Made by a program: the position numbers and the translations under genes. 64,000 nucleotides of DNA from Abelmoschus esculentus (taxonomy: Eukaryota > Streptophyta > Magnoliopsida > Malvales > Malvaceae). Below, piece after piece: positions 37,918 to 50,133 of the stretch (position 1 is its first letter; each line of letters begins with the position of its first letter). The DNA is taken from NCBI GenBank assembly GCA_035048815.1, contig JAUCBN010000037.1, positions 16,272,001 through 16,336,000 on the forward strand, read 5' to 3'. The notes below the pieces were generated by a model, which worked only from the letters and a program-made list of their open reading frames with translations, did not search any database and was not told where the DNA came from.

Positions 37918-39707
37918 CTAATTAGTGGGTCTTGTAAACATGAATTTAATCATGTGTAACTCTCTAAAGGATGAGTCTACAACGAGCGTCAAACACCACT
38001 GAACATCGTTAATGTTAAACACCGCCGAACATTATTAAATTAATTTATAAAAAATAAAAATCTAAAGAACTAATCATATAATTATTAATAATATGTTGAG
38101 TTTATCACACTTTTATTAATTACATACTGAGTCCTTGAGATTTAAATTTTATTAATTAATTTAATGGTGTTTAACAATATTCAATATTAATGATATTCAG
38201 CGATGTTCGACGTCCATCGTAAAATTTTGCCTTCCTGAACCCAAACATAAAACCAAACAGACTTGTTTTATGGAATATATTATATTTTAATTTTTCCCTC
38301 TATAGTTAATAATTTGATAAAATTGCAATTCATTTGTATAATTAATCACATCCATGGATCTGGTCGGACCGGCTGCTAATATAAACAGTCAATTAAATAT
38401 TACAATTTGTTTTAATATATAATGTTTAATACTAGAGAGAGGAAATATTCAAATCTATTATATTTAAAAAAATAGTTCACACGTTTTCCTACGTGGAAGG
38501 CAGTCGACTTAATAAATTAAATTCCAGTCTTTTTCGTCATGCATGAAGATGGAGGAGTAGTTTTCAAACTAATGCCAAATTTCAACCAATAAAACAAAAA
38601 ATCTAAATCAAAGGCTTTTAAAAAGAAAAAAATAATGATGAGTTAGGAGTAGATGCGGTAAATGGGTTGTTCGATTAGGATTTAGCTTGAATTATTTTGA
38701 ATCTGATTATATTTAATTTAAATTTAGATTGATTCGAATCTGATTTAATTTTAATTTTAGTCTATGTTAATTTCTCTTCGAATATCGGGTTAATTCGATT
38801 CTTTTTAGTTTGATTGACTTTTCAATTTAATTAATATCGAGTTGATTATTTTTGGATCGAGTTAATCAGAGAGATCAATTTTAATCAAATTTTTAGACCA
38901 ATTAGATTTTTTCACCTTGTATATGACTTTTATATAACTTGTACACATCTTACTTTATTTAATTACCTTTTATTTATTTTGAATTGTCTTCAACTCAGGT
39001 GAAATCGATTTACTCCATTCGATTCGAGTTAATTTCAAGTCCCCGATCAAATTTGTCGAGTCGAGTCGGGAGAAGCTGCTCAAATATTCAGTTCAAGGTT
39101 GAGTTGAATCAAAATGTTTTATATTTGCTCACATCTGATTTGATCTGAACTATGATCCTTAAATCAATATCTAAACTTAAGACCCAAAGCATCAAGGTTC
39201 ATGGAAACGTTGCAAATAAGCACAAACACCAAGCTCATTACAACACATTGATTTGGTGACTTTTCACTTAAGAGGGTAAATCTTTAGAAATGAGTGCAAA
39301 ATGATTAAAAAAGAAACATTATGTGAACATACAGGTGATGCCGGATATAATACGCCGGGAGTACGAGGCGATATGCGGAGCAGACACTGATGAAATACTC
39401 GATGAAGTACAATGGAGGGTAAAGCTAAAAGGTATTCAACAGTTACTCTACCAAAAAATAATCGGACCAAGACGCAGACAGGATAGGCGGATAAGTTTGA
39501 AAACTAGTTCTTGTTGGTTGCAGAAATGCTTTTATGGTAATTCATTTAGAACATACGAAAAGGACCTAAAACGTGATTACCTGAAAAGACTATCGAACTA
39601 TACCTGATTTTTCGATGTCGGTACTTCCAAAAGTAGAAGCTAAGGAATACCGGATGCAAACTCATCAAGAAACAATTTGCCCAAGAGGGAAAGCTTTAAT
39701 CCCATTA
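37918..39707. other. Spacer with degenerate TCGAG-type repeat
   Basis: 38640-39140 is rich in TTCGATTCGAGTT, TCGAGTCGAGTCGG and related words and looks like an old copy of the TAGGGGTGAG family; borders were not resolved. 39150-39707 is probably 3' flank of the CK2 beta gene. No gene was seen. Confidence 0.45.
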
Positions 39708-41144
39708 TTATGGGTTGTGGAGCTTGAAACCAAATACTCTAGGAACATAGCTTTGAGTAGCCCTTTGTGGCTTCAGGTGCGAATATGTCATCAGGAACAG
39801 GTGAGGAAATGTGGTCCCGAAATAGGCTCCATCGATGTCTAGATAGAAATAATTAAGGAAACTCATTATGTACTAAAATCATAACACCCCAAGGCAGACA
39901 TGTCGGAAATATAAACATTGATCGTATATGTAAACATAGATCATGTGACTATTATAAATGCACTGAAGTGGTAGAAAGGAAAGCCTATTCATGACATGCA
40001 TGCATGTATCAAGTAGCAATTGATTTCAGTGGCCAAAAGGATACTGCCTTGATTCTTGGACCGAGGGTAGTAAATATCTTCGCATCTAGGGCAGTATATT
40101 TTTATGGTGCTCGACCGAGGGAAATCTGATTGACCAACCGGTAGACATGGTTGTCCACAGCAGTAAACCCTTGGACATCTTCCAAAATCATAGTTCTTGT
40201 ATTTGTCTAGCTGTAAAAGTTTCGAAAACATTGTTGTAATGTTTTATATATTAATATGTAAAAATGGAACTATAACATCGAATACCATGGTGAACTTCTC
40301 ACCATTGCAGCCATTCCTTTGCTTGTCAATATGAATCGAGCATGGATCAGACCATAAAGCATTTCAGCGGCAGACTCAACTAATTCATTTTGCTCCTCTG
40401 TAAACATATCTCCTATCAATGTCAGCCCAACAGAAATTACACATTGCAAGAAACATGAAACAGACAGACACTTGTCGTGTTGTTAGAAGACATAAATTAA
40501 ATTAGAACGAAACAGATCATGAACTAATGACAGGATGGCACTCAAAGACTTCAACAAAAACAAGAACAATCAAACTTTCACACACTCTAAACAACTTGAC
40601 ATGACAAGAAACATATTGTATACTTACCATGTGAAGATTCGATATCCAAAATCAAATCAAGCGCATATTCATAATAAGGAACTTGGCTGCTTAGCCCACA
40701 AAGGTTAAAATCATCTTGTATATAGTCATCATCAACTTCACAAAAGAATTCATAAACAATGTTCCTGATGACATATTCGCACCTGAAGCACCTCTGGCCA
40801 AGTTTAATTTCATTAGAATCAGACAAACAGGGGAAATAATGAAGAAATCATACAATTTCAATAAAAAATCTATTTTTTTCTTTCTAAACAATGTTCTAGC
40901 TAAATTACTGAAAGAGGGAGATGTGATTCATAATTATACCATTTGAGGCGTTAGCTTTGGGCAGAGAACCGGAACGAGAGTCGCGATGATGATCAGGAGG
41001 ATGCTTCCCCATGAGAATGGAGTGTGCGGACTTATCCTTGCCGTTGGTCGCCCTCGAAGTGGACGGCGACGGTCGTTCCAGCTGCTTATCAAGCGCCTCG
41101 TTGATCCGTTTCCGATCCACAGACCCCACCTCTCCTCTGTACAT
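39708..41144 (-). CDS. CKB: Casein kinase II regulatory (beta) subunit, one exon damaged
   Basis: Regulatory subunit of the CK2 tetramer. Exon 1 (ATG 41142-41144) gives MYRGEVGSVDRKRINEALDK and a Ser-rich region. Later exons give EFFCEVDDDYIQDDFNLCGL, DMFTEEQNELVESAAEMLYG, the zinc-binding part (YDFGRCPRVYCCGQPCLPVG, KIYCPRCEDIYYPRSKNQG) and IDGAYFGTTFPHLFLMTYSH through VFGFKLHNP, stop 39708-39710. These junctions are normal (the last intron splits the Asn codon of GNID). The exon that should encode the acidic region and its DTSWISWFC-type motif is abnormal: the sequence before EFFC (40760-40789) is a 30-bp inverted copy of the last exon (39770-39799), and no AG in the right phase joins exon 1 to the EFFC frame. 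The gene is probably broken, unless an unseen exon is used. Confidence 0.82.
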
Positions 41145-41199
41145 CTTCTCTTCTCTCTTCTCCTATGCCGGTGATAATAAACCGCTACCGTTATCGCCG

Positions 41200-42311
41200 A
41201 TTCATGGCGGTGAAATAACGCAAATGTCCCCTATGTCCACCAAAATCTAGGGTTTCTTGTTTTTGTCCTTTATTTTGTTACAATTCAATCTCTATTTCAC
41301 AAAAAAATGGAACAATAAGCTCCAAAGCTAACCCATTTTGTTTTTATTATTTATTAGTATAATTTTCTTTATCACTTTTAAATTATATTTTGATTGATAA
41401 TTCAGTTGATTAAACCAATATTAAATTAGAAGATATTAAAATTATTACTCTTTTAAAAAAATTAGAACCCAAAATTAAAAAAAAAATAATTCAATTTGAT
41501 TTTATGAAGAAAAATTTTTTAGAGAATTAATTATAGGTTATTATTATATTCAATGAATCGTAATTAAATTATATATATTGATACTAAAGATTTTGTTCTA
41601 TAACAATTTTTATCTAATTTTAATTTTTTTTAGAGAAAACTGAATATGTGAATTAGAATAATACACTTATAAATAAACACGAGTCGAACCAGGTTTTTAA
41701 TTCATTCAAAACCAATCCGAAAATGAATATATTAAATTTAAATCTAAATGATCCAAATACTTTTTTTTAAAAAAAATTAATCCAAAAATAAATACTTTAA
41801 ACTCGATCCAGACCTGATTTGTAAAAAAAAATTAGAGACCCAATTATAAAACAATAATTTTAAAAAGCTTAATCGTAAAATAATAATTTTAAATATCAAA
41901 TTATAAATAAAAATTTAATTTTAAAGGTCTATTGTTATAAATAATTCTAAAATATTTAAGGGGAATTATACAATTAATTTGGGTCAAGTCAAATATTTTT
42001 TACCATAAACCCGAACTCAACCCCACTTAACTCTTAATAAAGCCCCAATCCTATCTGACCCAAACTCGATATTTTAATGAAAAATCCAATCGAATCGGAT
42101 CGAAACTCGACCAGTCGGATAAAATGTACATCCTAAGTACCTTGTACAATCAACTAACACTACTAATCATATTCAGCTGCTACCTTTCTTTTCACGATAG
42201 CTTTAGCCTTCATAACAACTAAACCTATTTTCTTCACACAAATTATGTAAACAAATGTATCTCAATCCATGCATGCACGACCATGCTAAATCCCATCACA
42301 TACTCCGACTA
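41200..42311. other. Spacer with degenerate repeat
   Basis: 41145-41230 is the 5' untranslated region and start area of CK2 beta. 41680-42135 (CGAGTCGAACCAGG to GGATCGAAACTCGACCAGTC) is another degenerate TCGAG-type repeat. The remainder is A+T-rich 3' flank of the CBL gene. No other gene was seen. Confidence 0.45.
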
Positions 42312-44535
42312 TCATGTGGCAACCTCATCAACTTCGGAATGAAAAATAAAGCTCGGAAACGTCGTTGTTATATCCCTACATGGTTCGTATTATACGATGG
42401 ATGAGTTCCCCGGATAGTTACTGTTTCTACGGAAACCGATTAATTGTTGGTAAAACATACCTCAGGTAGGGAAGGGTCATGATTTTCAACAGTGACGGGT
42501 TGCGGGAGACGAAGTTTTTCCATTCAGATATATCGATCTTTCCATCCTGGTTCATGTCAGCGTCCAAGAATGTCTGCTCGCAGATTGTCATGGATCAATA
42601 AATAGCAATAAATTAAGCGAAATAACGAGTGGTGCAGAATGTTTCCTCGATTCTATCTGTAAACTGGATACCTCAAACGGACGGTCACATGAAGTCCTCT
42701 TAGAGGTATTCATTTCAAGAAATAGTCTATGATTCGGCAACTATCGAATCAAAACGATTTCCGGGCATGGACGACATATTTTCATATGTATAATAAAAAC
42801 TTATTCATACTGCAACAAGCTCTCACCTTATCAAGAATTGCCTCGATGGTTTCATCAGCCAACTTCATTTCAGATTCACATAAAAGAGCGATCAGCATTT
42901 GCTTGACCTGCCAAAATCACAGAAGATGAAGTTGCCTGCAAGAAGTTCGGATAAATATGTAATGAAATCAAAATATGAATATGAGTCGTATGCACCAATT
43001 CGTAATCTTTAAACCAGTTCTGTTCTGCTTGATATACAAATAACAAACGTGTAAGTGCAGACATACCTCGTTACGCTCAATAAACCCGGTTCCATCCATG
43101 TCATAAAGTCTAAACGCAACTGCAATGTAAAACAATCAACTTAGAAAATAAGATGGAAGATTAACACAATTTAGATATTCAAGATCATTATATCAACTGT
43201 TACAATCAATTTTGTCCTCTTGCGAGACATTTGGATGGAAGACATTGAGTGCCCGAACAAAGTCGCCAAAATCAAGGACGCCTTTCTTCTTTGCGTCAAA
43301 TAAATCGAAGATCTGCATGTTGTAGAAGATTCCATAAATAAACCGATTCAAATTTCTCTAAAATACCCAATTCATAATTTCCGATATTGGTAATAAATAC
43401 ATATTCCATCAGAGACAGGGTACAATACTCTACTCCAACTTGGACAAGAAATCTTGCAGCATAGAGAAATGAGATAAACATACCCACAAAACAAACTTCA
43501 ACCCTAAAAATAATAACGCAACCTAGTCTCTCATTGCCAGCACATGACATGCCATCCAACATGATTTAGACACAGCAAAATGAAATTCGAAACTTGAAGT
43601 AATATTGAACCTCACAGTCGCACAACAATATATAGCAATAAAATATATTACCCGATTTGCAAAAATGTTTTCCTTGTTCCTGTTCTTAAACAGAGCTAAT
43701 TGAAATTCTTCCTGCAAGTATAACAGAAGAGTTAGATGGACACCAAACTTCGCATGTACATTTTCGAAGTTGACAGAAAAGGAACAGTGAGAAAAAATCC
43801 TCTAATGCTAAGAAAGCAGGAATGGACTATGTTACTCGAACTAGTATGGGTACATTCAATTCTTTTCGAGAGTTTTCAAGTATTTAGAGGGTCTATCCCC
43901 ATATATGGATACTTCAAGCAACGTAAAGAGGCACAGTAACACAAGGGACGAAGACAAACAAAAAGCAAACTGATAAGAACCATTCACGACTCAACAAATC
44001 ATCGACTCACACATGATATCAGATGTAGTAATCCTACTCTAATTCTCAAACCACATCGACACTACCATACCTTGTTGATCAATCCATCATCGATCACCGA
44101 ACTGCTGATGCTCTTGAAAAGCTCAAAAAGTGCTTCAACTTCACTAACACTAACTGCAGGAAAAAACCAATTAAATAGTCAAATTTGGAGCATGGAAATA
44201 GGCAAAGCTTAGCAAACCATATAATCTATCTCAAGCTGATTGAAATTTCCCAATTCCCAGATCACCATAAAAACAACAAACCAAGAATTATTCTACACAA
44301 ATCCATGTTTCTTAACTAATAGTACAGAATCCCATAGAACTAGTTCAGCTACAAACAAGAAAATGCTTGGAAAACATTGGCATTTCACCTCATAAAACCA
44401 ATCAAACAACAGGGAAAATGAAATGAACAAAAAGCTATACTAATTTCTAAACTTACAAGCAGTTTGTGAAGCGAGAATAATCGGGTCTTCGTGTCCGGGG
44501 TATTGTCTAGTTACTTTAGATTGAAAGCAACCCAT
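42312..44535 (-). CDS. CBL1: Calcineurin B-like Ca2+ sensor (CBL1/CBL9 type)
   Basis: An EF-hand Ca2+ sensor that recruits CIPK kinases to the plasma membrane in K+, nitrate and stress signalling. The start MGCFQSKVTRQYPGHEDP (ATG 44533-44535) carries the N-myristoylation Gly2 and palmitoylated Cys3 of CBL1/9. It continues FSVSEVEALFELFKSISSSV, DDGLINKEEFQLALFK, RIFDLFDAKKKGVLDFGDFV, FRLYDMDGTGFIERNEV, KQMLIALLCESEMKLADETI and DADMNQDGKIDISEW, giving four EF-hand regions, then the FPSF motif (DITTTFPSFIFHSEVDEVAT, stop 42312-42314). About eight exons, all with GT-AG borders, totalling about 213 residues. A further non-coding exon and a leader intron probably lie at about 44590-45050. CBL9 is At5g47100, consistent with its neighbours. 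CBL1 and CBL9 cannot be told apart here. Confidence 0.94.
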
Positions 44536-45906
44536 TTACTGGAAAAGGAACACGAACAAAGAAACAAGAAGGCAATTGCTAGACTACAGCGCCAAGGCTT
44601 TATTACGTTCTCTCAGCAAAGCCATTTTCAAGCCCTGCAGGTTCATTCACAAAATTAAAATCAAACTAAGCTTAGAAACAAGAATCAAAGGGCGTTAACA
44701 ATTGAATCATAGATCTTACATCGATTTAAAATAAATTAAAATTTCCAAACAGAAAATTCATTTTTTTTCCTTTTTAACAAAATTTCCCCACCAAACAAAC
44801 AGCATTAACAACCATTCATTATACATATATGAAAACAAATCAAACTTGAAACCTTCAATTCAAAAATCAACAAAGAAATCAGAAACTTACAGATCGAAAT
44901 CTCAACTCTCTCCAACGGAATGAAACAATTCGTATGAGATTGCGAGAAAATCCCAGAGGAGATCGAAATTTGCAGATTTTTGTTTTCGTTTGCCCAAAAG
45001 GAAAATCAGAGAAACGCCAGAAACGACTGAAGTTTCTACGGATGAAAAAAATGGAGTTTTAACAGTGACGGAGACCGAACGAATGGGAGAGGCCAACAAA
45101 TGGGACATGGCCGCGAGTAGCTACACGTGGTTTTGACGCGAGTGGTTCAGTTCTTTTGAAGGAAGTAGGAATATTCTCTCCTCCGTGTCAATTAAGCAAG
45201 TCATGAGTTTCTACTTTAATTTCAATTTTTATGACCATTTTTCAGACTAATATTTCTGGTTTATTCTGCTCATAGTCCCTGTATTATTTGTATATTTAAA
45301 TTAAGTCTTTATAAATATTATTCAAAGTTAAAATTATTTTAATTCGATTTAAATATATTATAAAAAGTATAATATTTTTATAAATAATCTGAGAGATACC
45401 ATATTTTTAATAAAAAATTGTGTGCCATATTTTTATTTCCAATATGTCCTCAAATGAAACATAAACCAATAATTATTGACGTCCGTTTCAATGAATATTG
45501 GAAATTTAGCCAGTGGAAATCTCATTTATTTGTCAATTATTTCCCATACCTTTGAAGAAATAATAATTTACCTTTATTTTTTTAATTTTAATTGTCAAAG
45601 TTGCATTTTAATACACTTTAGAAACTAAAAATACTATTTCATTAATTAGGATAACATATATTCAACCAATTAAAACGTATTAATTTTAGTTTTTATTATT
45701 TTTTCGATTTTCAGTATTTTATTTTGATTAATTCGAATCGACCTGATTACATACTTAATTTTGATGGATAAATTTTTAAATAATTTTTTATAATACATAC
45801 TACCTCAAACTTAAGATTTATTTAAACATAATCAAATTACTTACCTTTACTGGATAAAACATATTATTTTTATACATGTCATTGACTATGGTAATCGTTG
45901 GAAAAA
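44536..45906. other. CBL leader region and A+T-rich spacer
   Basis: 44536-45100 probably contains a 5' untranslated exon and intron of the CBL gene (a possible donor lies near 44888 on the minus strand). 45130-45906 is A+T-rich with no recognisable feature. Confidence 0.45.
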
Positions 45907-46308
45907 TTATATAAATATTGTTTTTGTAAATTTTAATTCCAAAAATATTGTTCTCACTCCATTATTTCCTAATTAAGAGTTTAAAAGACCGGTGGATTTC
46001 AACCCGTCTTTGAATAGTAAATTAATAAAAGTAATAAACACTGTTTAAAGATGGGGGAAAAGCAATCAATCTTTGAATAATGTTTTTTCACTCAACCATC
46101 ATTTCAATAGTAAATCACAATTCAAAGACAGGTTCCTTTCACCCTGTCTTTGAACAATGTTTATTATTTTATTAATTCACTGTTCAAAGATGGGTTGAAA
46201 AAAAACCTGTCTTTTGAACTTTACAATAAATTATAATATTTTAAAAAATAATGAAATGAAAACAATATTTTTAAAATTAAAATTTCCAAAAACAATATTT
46301 ATATAATC
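45907..46308. mobile_element. Foldback inverted-repeat element
   Basis: The left end ATTATATAAATATTGTTTTT and the right end AAAACAATATTTATATAAT are inverted copies. The arms continue inward with matching words (AATTTTAATT, AATATTGTT, CAACCCGTCTTTGAA / TTCAAAGATGGGTTG), so the whole 400 bp can fold on itself around 46090-46110. The phrase (A)CCTGTCTTTGAACA recurs several times. No clean target duplication was found, and weak inverted similarity may extend outward (GACTATGGTAAT / ATTGATCATAGTT). No open frame. Confidence 0.6.
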
Positions 46309-47748
46309 TCTCCGTCTCAAATTTATATTGATCATAGTTGACCGACGTCAGTTAATATGAATATTATATCATCAATAAGATTGATAAAAAAGTGTCATAG
46401 GACATAGTCTTATATGTGAGACGTGTCACATTTTTAACCATGTTAAAAATATTGACTAAAATATAATAGAACATTACCTAATACAATAGAACATTTTTAA
46501 CCATGATCACACCGAATACCGCCGGCAACCCCCACCATTGCCGTTTCATTTTCAATGAAACCGAGAAGTCGACTGCGGTCGACGTTAGGAGGCAAAGGAA
46601 GGACAACGTAGGGAGCGGTCGGATTTTGCCTACAATCACGTATTTCCAGTAAATAATAGCGTTGACCACTAGATAAAACACGAATAATGTGATTTCGATC
46701 ATAATTTTTAAGTCCGTGATGAGTGATATCAGAGTCGTGTAGGGCCACAAAAGTACCGTGGCATTCAATGGTGTGCCTGTTGAAGGATGAACTTTTGATT
46801 GCCATGATGGAACTAGCCTGGCCATTCCTATAACACAAAGGTACCTGGCTTGGCCTAACATGGCAACCAAGAGCGATGCTAGAATCCCCAAGCTTCGACA
46901 ACATTCCCCGCCCATTTCCATACTATTCTTCCGAAAGCAATCGAATACGATGCTGTTTCGGCTATCTACACATGATCATATGTCAAAACAATGCTATATA
47001 ATTATATACACATACATGCATATAAATATACGTATGTACTTGAATATGTTACCTGTTGGTAAGGTACCATCATACATAAAGCCAAGGCCATGAGGCAGTA
47101 AATTCCGGTGACAATGAGGACCGAAACGGCAATCCCAACCGGAAGGCTTACACGAGGGTTTTCGATCTCTTCGGCCAAGGTCGAGATCGTATTATAGCCG
47201 ATATAACTAAAGTAAACTATGGCTGCACCATCAAGCACACCTCTAACACCATGCGGAGCTAACCCTCTTGGCTTCACCAAGTTGTCAATGTTGCCCTAGC
47301 CGAAACCGGCGATGAATCCGAAGAAAACGACATGAAATATTGTCATGACAAGGTTCAAGATTGAGCTTTCTTTTGTACTGCAAACCCCAGAAAAGAAAAA
47401 GGAACACTTTCAAAATCCCAGCACTGAAATATTAAAGAATTTTGATGTAAAATTAACCTATGACATAGGCAAAGAGTTAGAAGAAGAACAACAACAACAG
47501 CAGTGAAATCCAGCTTGTTGTAGCCTTCTGGCAGTACAGGAACTTCAATTCTCCATGAATTTGGATCATTTACTCCAAAGGCTGAGCATAAATACTCAGT
47601 AAAACTTCTTGCTACTGCAGCATTTGATAACACATACTCCAGTAGTACGTTTGCACTAGCAAAATAGCCCACAAATTCTCCTGCAAAGAATGGGAATTGG
47701 AAAAAGTTGATGTCTTGATCATGACATACGTACACGTACGTATGTATG

Positions 47749-48945
47749 TGTATTAACCCATTTCATTGGGTTATAAAACCATTAAAATAATAACCCAATA
47801 TTACAAAACTTAACCTACAAAGCCTAGCAGCCCAATAACCCATTACACCAAACCCAACCCAAAACTAAACCTTAATTGAGAACCCTAACCCTAACCCTCC
47901 AACAGTCCTGCCGCTTCTTCTTTTCTGCCCGTCCAACTCCGGCGCGTGGCCGCCACGCGCGACGAATCAAATGCCGCGTGGCAGCCACACGCTCCTCTCA
48001 TTGGTCCAACAAACAGCCACCGCCCAAGCCGCACTGCACCACCGCCCATGTTAGACTTCACCGCCCTTCACCTGCAAAAGAAAGAATTATTAGATCTATA
48101 TTTTCAGATCTAAATAGGCTAAATAGGATGTAATATATGTAAATCAGGGTTATAAAATCCCCAGATCTGGGTCATGTAACCGGTTAGAAATCAATAGAAA
48201 AAAAACCAGAGAAATTTCAAACAAAACAACCACAAGAAAACAACAACACATATTCGAGACAAGAAAGAAAAGAAACAAGATCAGAGAGAGACAAAATCGG
48301 AGCAAAACCGAGAAGAAAGAAAAGGTAAAAAAAAAATAAGAAACTCGAGACTTATCTCGTTAGATCTACGCCAATACACGCTTATTTTCGAAAAATCGAG
48401 CCCGGATCTGGAACGAGCACCACGAGATCTTCAAGAAAGTAGTCTCCTTTTCCATTTTCGGCCGTCGGTACGGCGATGACCCACGGTGGTCCGGCACCGG
48501 AGACCTCCAGAGCACAGAGAGCCTTCCAAGGCTCTGAAATTTGGCTGCTGAAGGAGAAATAAACAAATGAAACTTGAGCAAAAATTTTTAGGAGAGGAAG
48601 CCCATATACCGCACCCAAAACGGCACCGTTTTGGTGCTGGTATTCAAGGCCCAAACGGTGCCGTTTTGATCCAGGAGCCCCGAGACAGACCCGGTTACTC
48701 GGTCCAACCCACGTGTAACCCGGAGCAATGGGGAAATTACGCGCGCAGTCCTCGCATTCTCTGTATCCATACATTTCGGCCTTCTGGTTTTAATCCCTTT
48801 GCAAATCGGTCACTATTTTTGCTAATTTTGGCCACATAATTTATATTTTCTTCAATTTCAGTCCATATTTTAACCATTTTAACCATTATATTTTCTGTTT
48901 TTTTTTATTTAGTCCTTGATATTTTTTAAAGTTATTATAATCATG

Positions 48946-48979
<34 letters not shown>

Positions 48980-49264
48980 GTTATTATCATTATTATCGGT
49001 AACTAATGTTTTTTCTTTTTGGATTTTTACGCAGATTAGATTAAAAATGGGATCACGTTTAAAATTAAATCGGATTGATATTTTCGTTCATATAAAATAT
49101 TTTGTAACCGAAGGTGCCAATTTTGGGCGTCGTGGGGGTGCTCACCCTTCCCTACGCGTAACGGACTCCCGGATCCACTCTGGTTCGCAGACTTAATATT
49201 TGGTGTTCCAATCGCACCGGAAAATGATTGGTGGCGACTCCCCGGACCAATACCGGTGGTTACA
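47749..49264 (+). repeat. 5' LTR of the gag-only retrotransposon
   Basis: 1516 bp. It contains three copies of CCCTAA near 47882-47899, a TATA-like TTATAAAATCCCC (about 48149-48162) followed by the probable R region, an inverted pair around AAAACGGCACCGTTTT / AAACGGTGCCGTTTT (48615-48670), a TTA microsatellite (about 48950-48980) and the end GGTGGTTACA. The same motifs occur in the 3' copy. Confidence 0.88.
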
Positions 49265-49266
49265 GC

Positions 49267-49285
49267 TGGCGACTCCACTGGGGAC
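49267..49285 (+). other. Primer-binding site
   Basis: TGGCGACTCCACTGGGGAC lies two bases after the 5' LTR and starts with the TGG expected opposite a tRNA CCA end. The form resembles sites in Tat/Ogre-lineage elements. Which tRNA it matches was not verified. Confidence 0.7.
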
Positions 49286-50133
49286 TTTTTTTTCGAGAGT
49301 CGAGCCTAAAATCGGTTACATTTTATTTAATGATCGAAAATATAAATTCGGTTTATTTTTTAATTTTGTGATCCTTTATTTACTTTAAAATATTTACTAT
49401 TTTTTTTTTAAATGTTTTTCAGGTCTCCCCATTTCATGAGCTCTCAACCCGGGCTCCGTCCGTTTAAGTGGGAGCATGAAACCACTCCTTCGTGAGGTTC
49501 CGCCTCCATGTAGGATGGTGAATTGCTTTCGGGATATTTTTCCCTCTGTCTTCGTGAGACCTACGTCTCCGCATAGACTTAGAGAACCGTATCCCCCTGA
49601 ATCGTGCTTATTATCCTTAGTAGGGTAATAAGTATTGTTCGGGTACCTTCTAGAACCGAACCACATATAGTGAGACCTAGAAGCCTACCCCTTAGAGCCA
49701 TCAAACCGAAACTCTGCCCGTTTGTCATTAACCTTTTAGGCTTTGTTGCCTTTATTTACAGCTTATTTTATCTATTGTATCTGTAATTTAATTTATTTAT
49801 TTTAATGTGAGTTAACCTTGTTTCTTTTTGAATGCATTATAACCTTTCATAATCATCTATTTTGCATCAACTGCCACGATCATGTTTTAATTTTTGCACT
49901 TCACGAACATGATGTGTCGGTTCACGATTGGTTCTTAATTTAAAATATGTCGGAAGAAAATCTAGTACCCTAGATATTAATACAACATTCAAAGTTGTGA
50001 ACAAATTCCGAATGGTGGATTCGAGAACCATTTTTGAATTGATACTTTCACATCTAAGTCATGCACCATGCATTCACATGCATTCATTGTTATAATATTA
50101 GTGCTAATGCTTGGGGTCTCCTGTGTCAGCAAT

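Noticed and set aside
47876..47900. Telomere-like CCCTAACCCTAACCCT in the LTR (also 54198-54220)
   Set aside because: Only three units, present in both LTRs as part of the element; not an interstitial telomere.
48366..48839. Repeated open frames in the LTRs on both strands (also 56859-57323 and 54198-54455)
   Set aside because: The same frames occur in both LTR copies, contain the palindromic motif and have no coding signature; they are shadows of the LTR.
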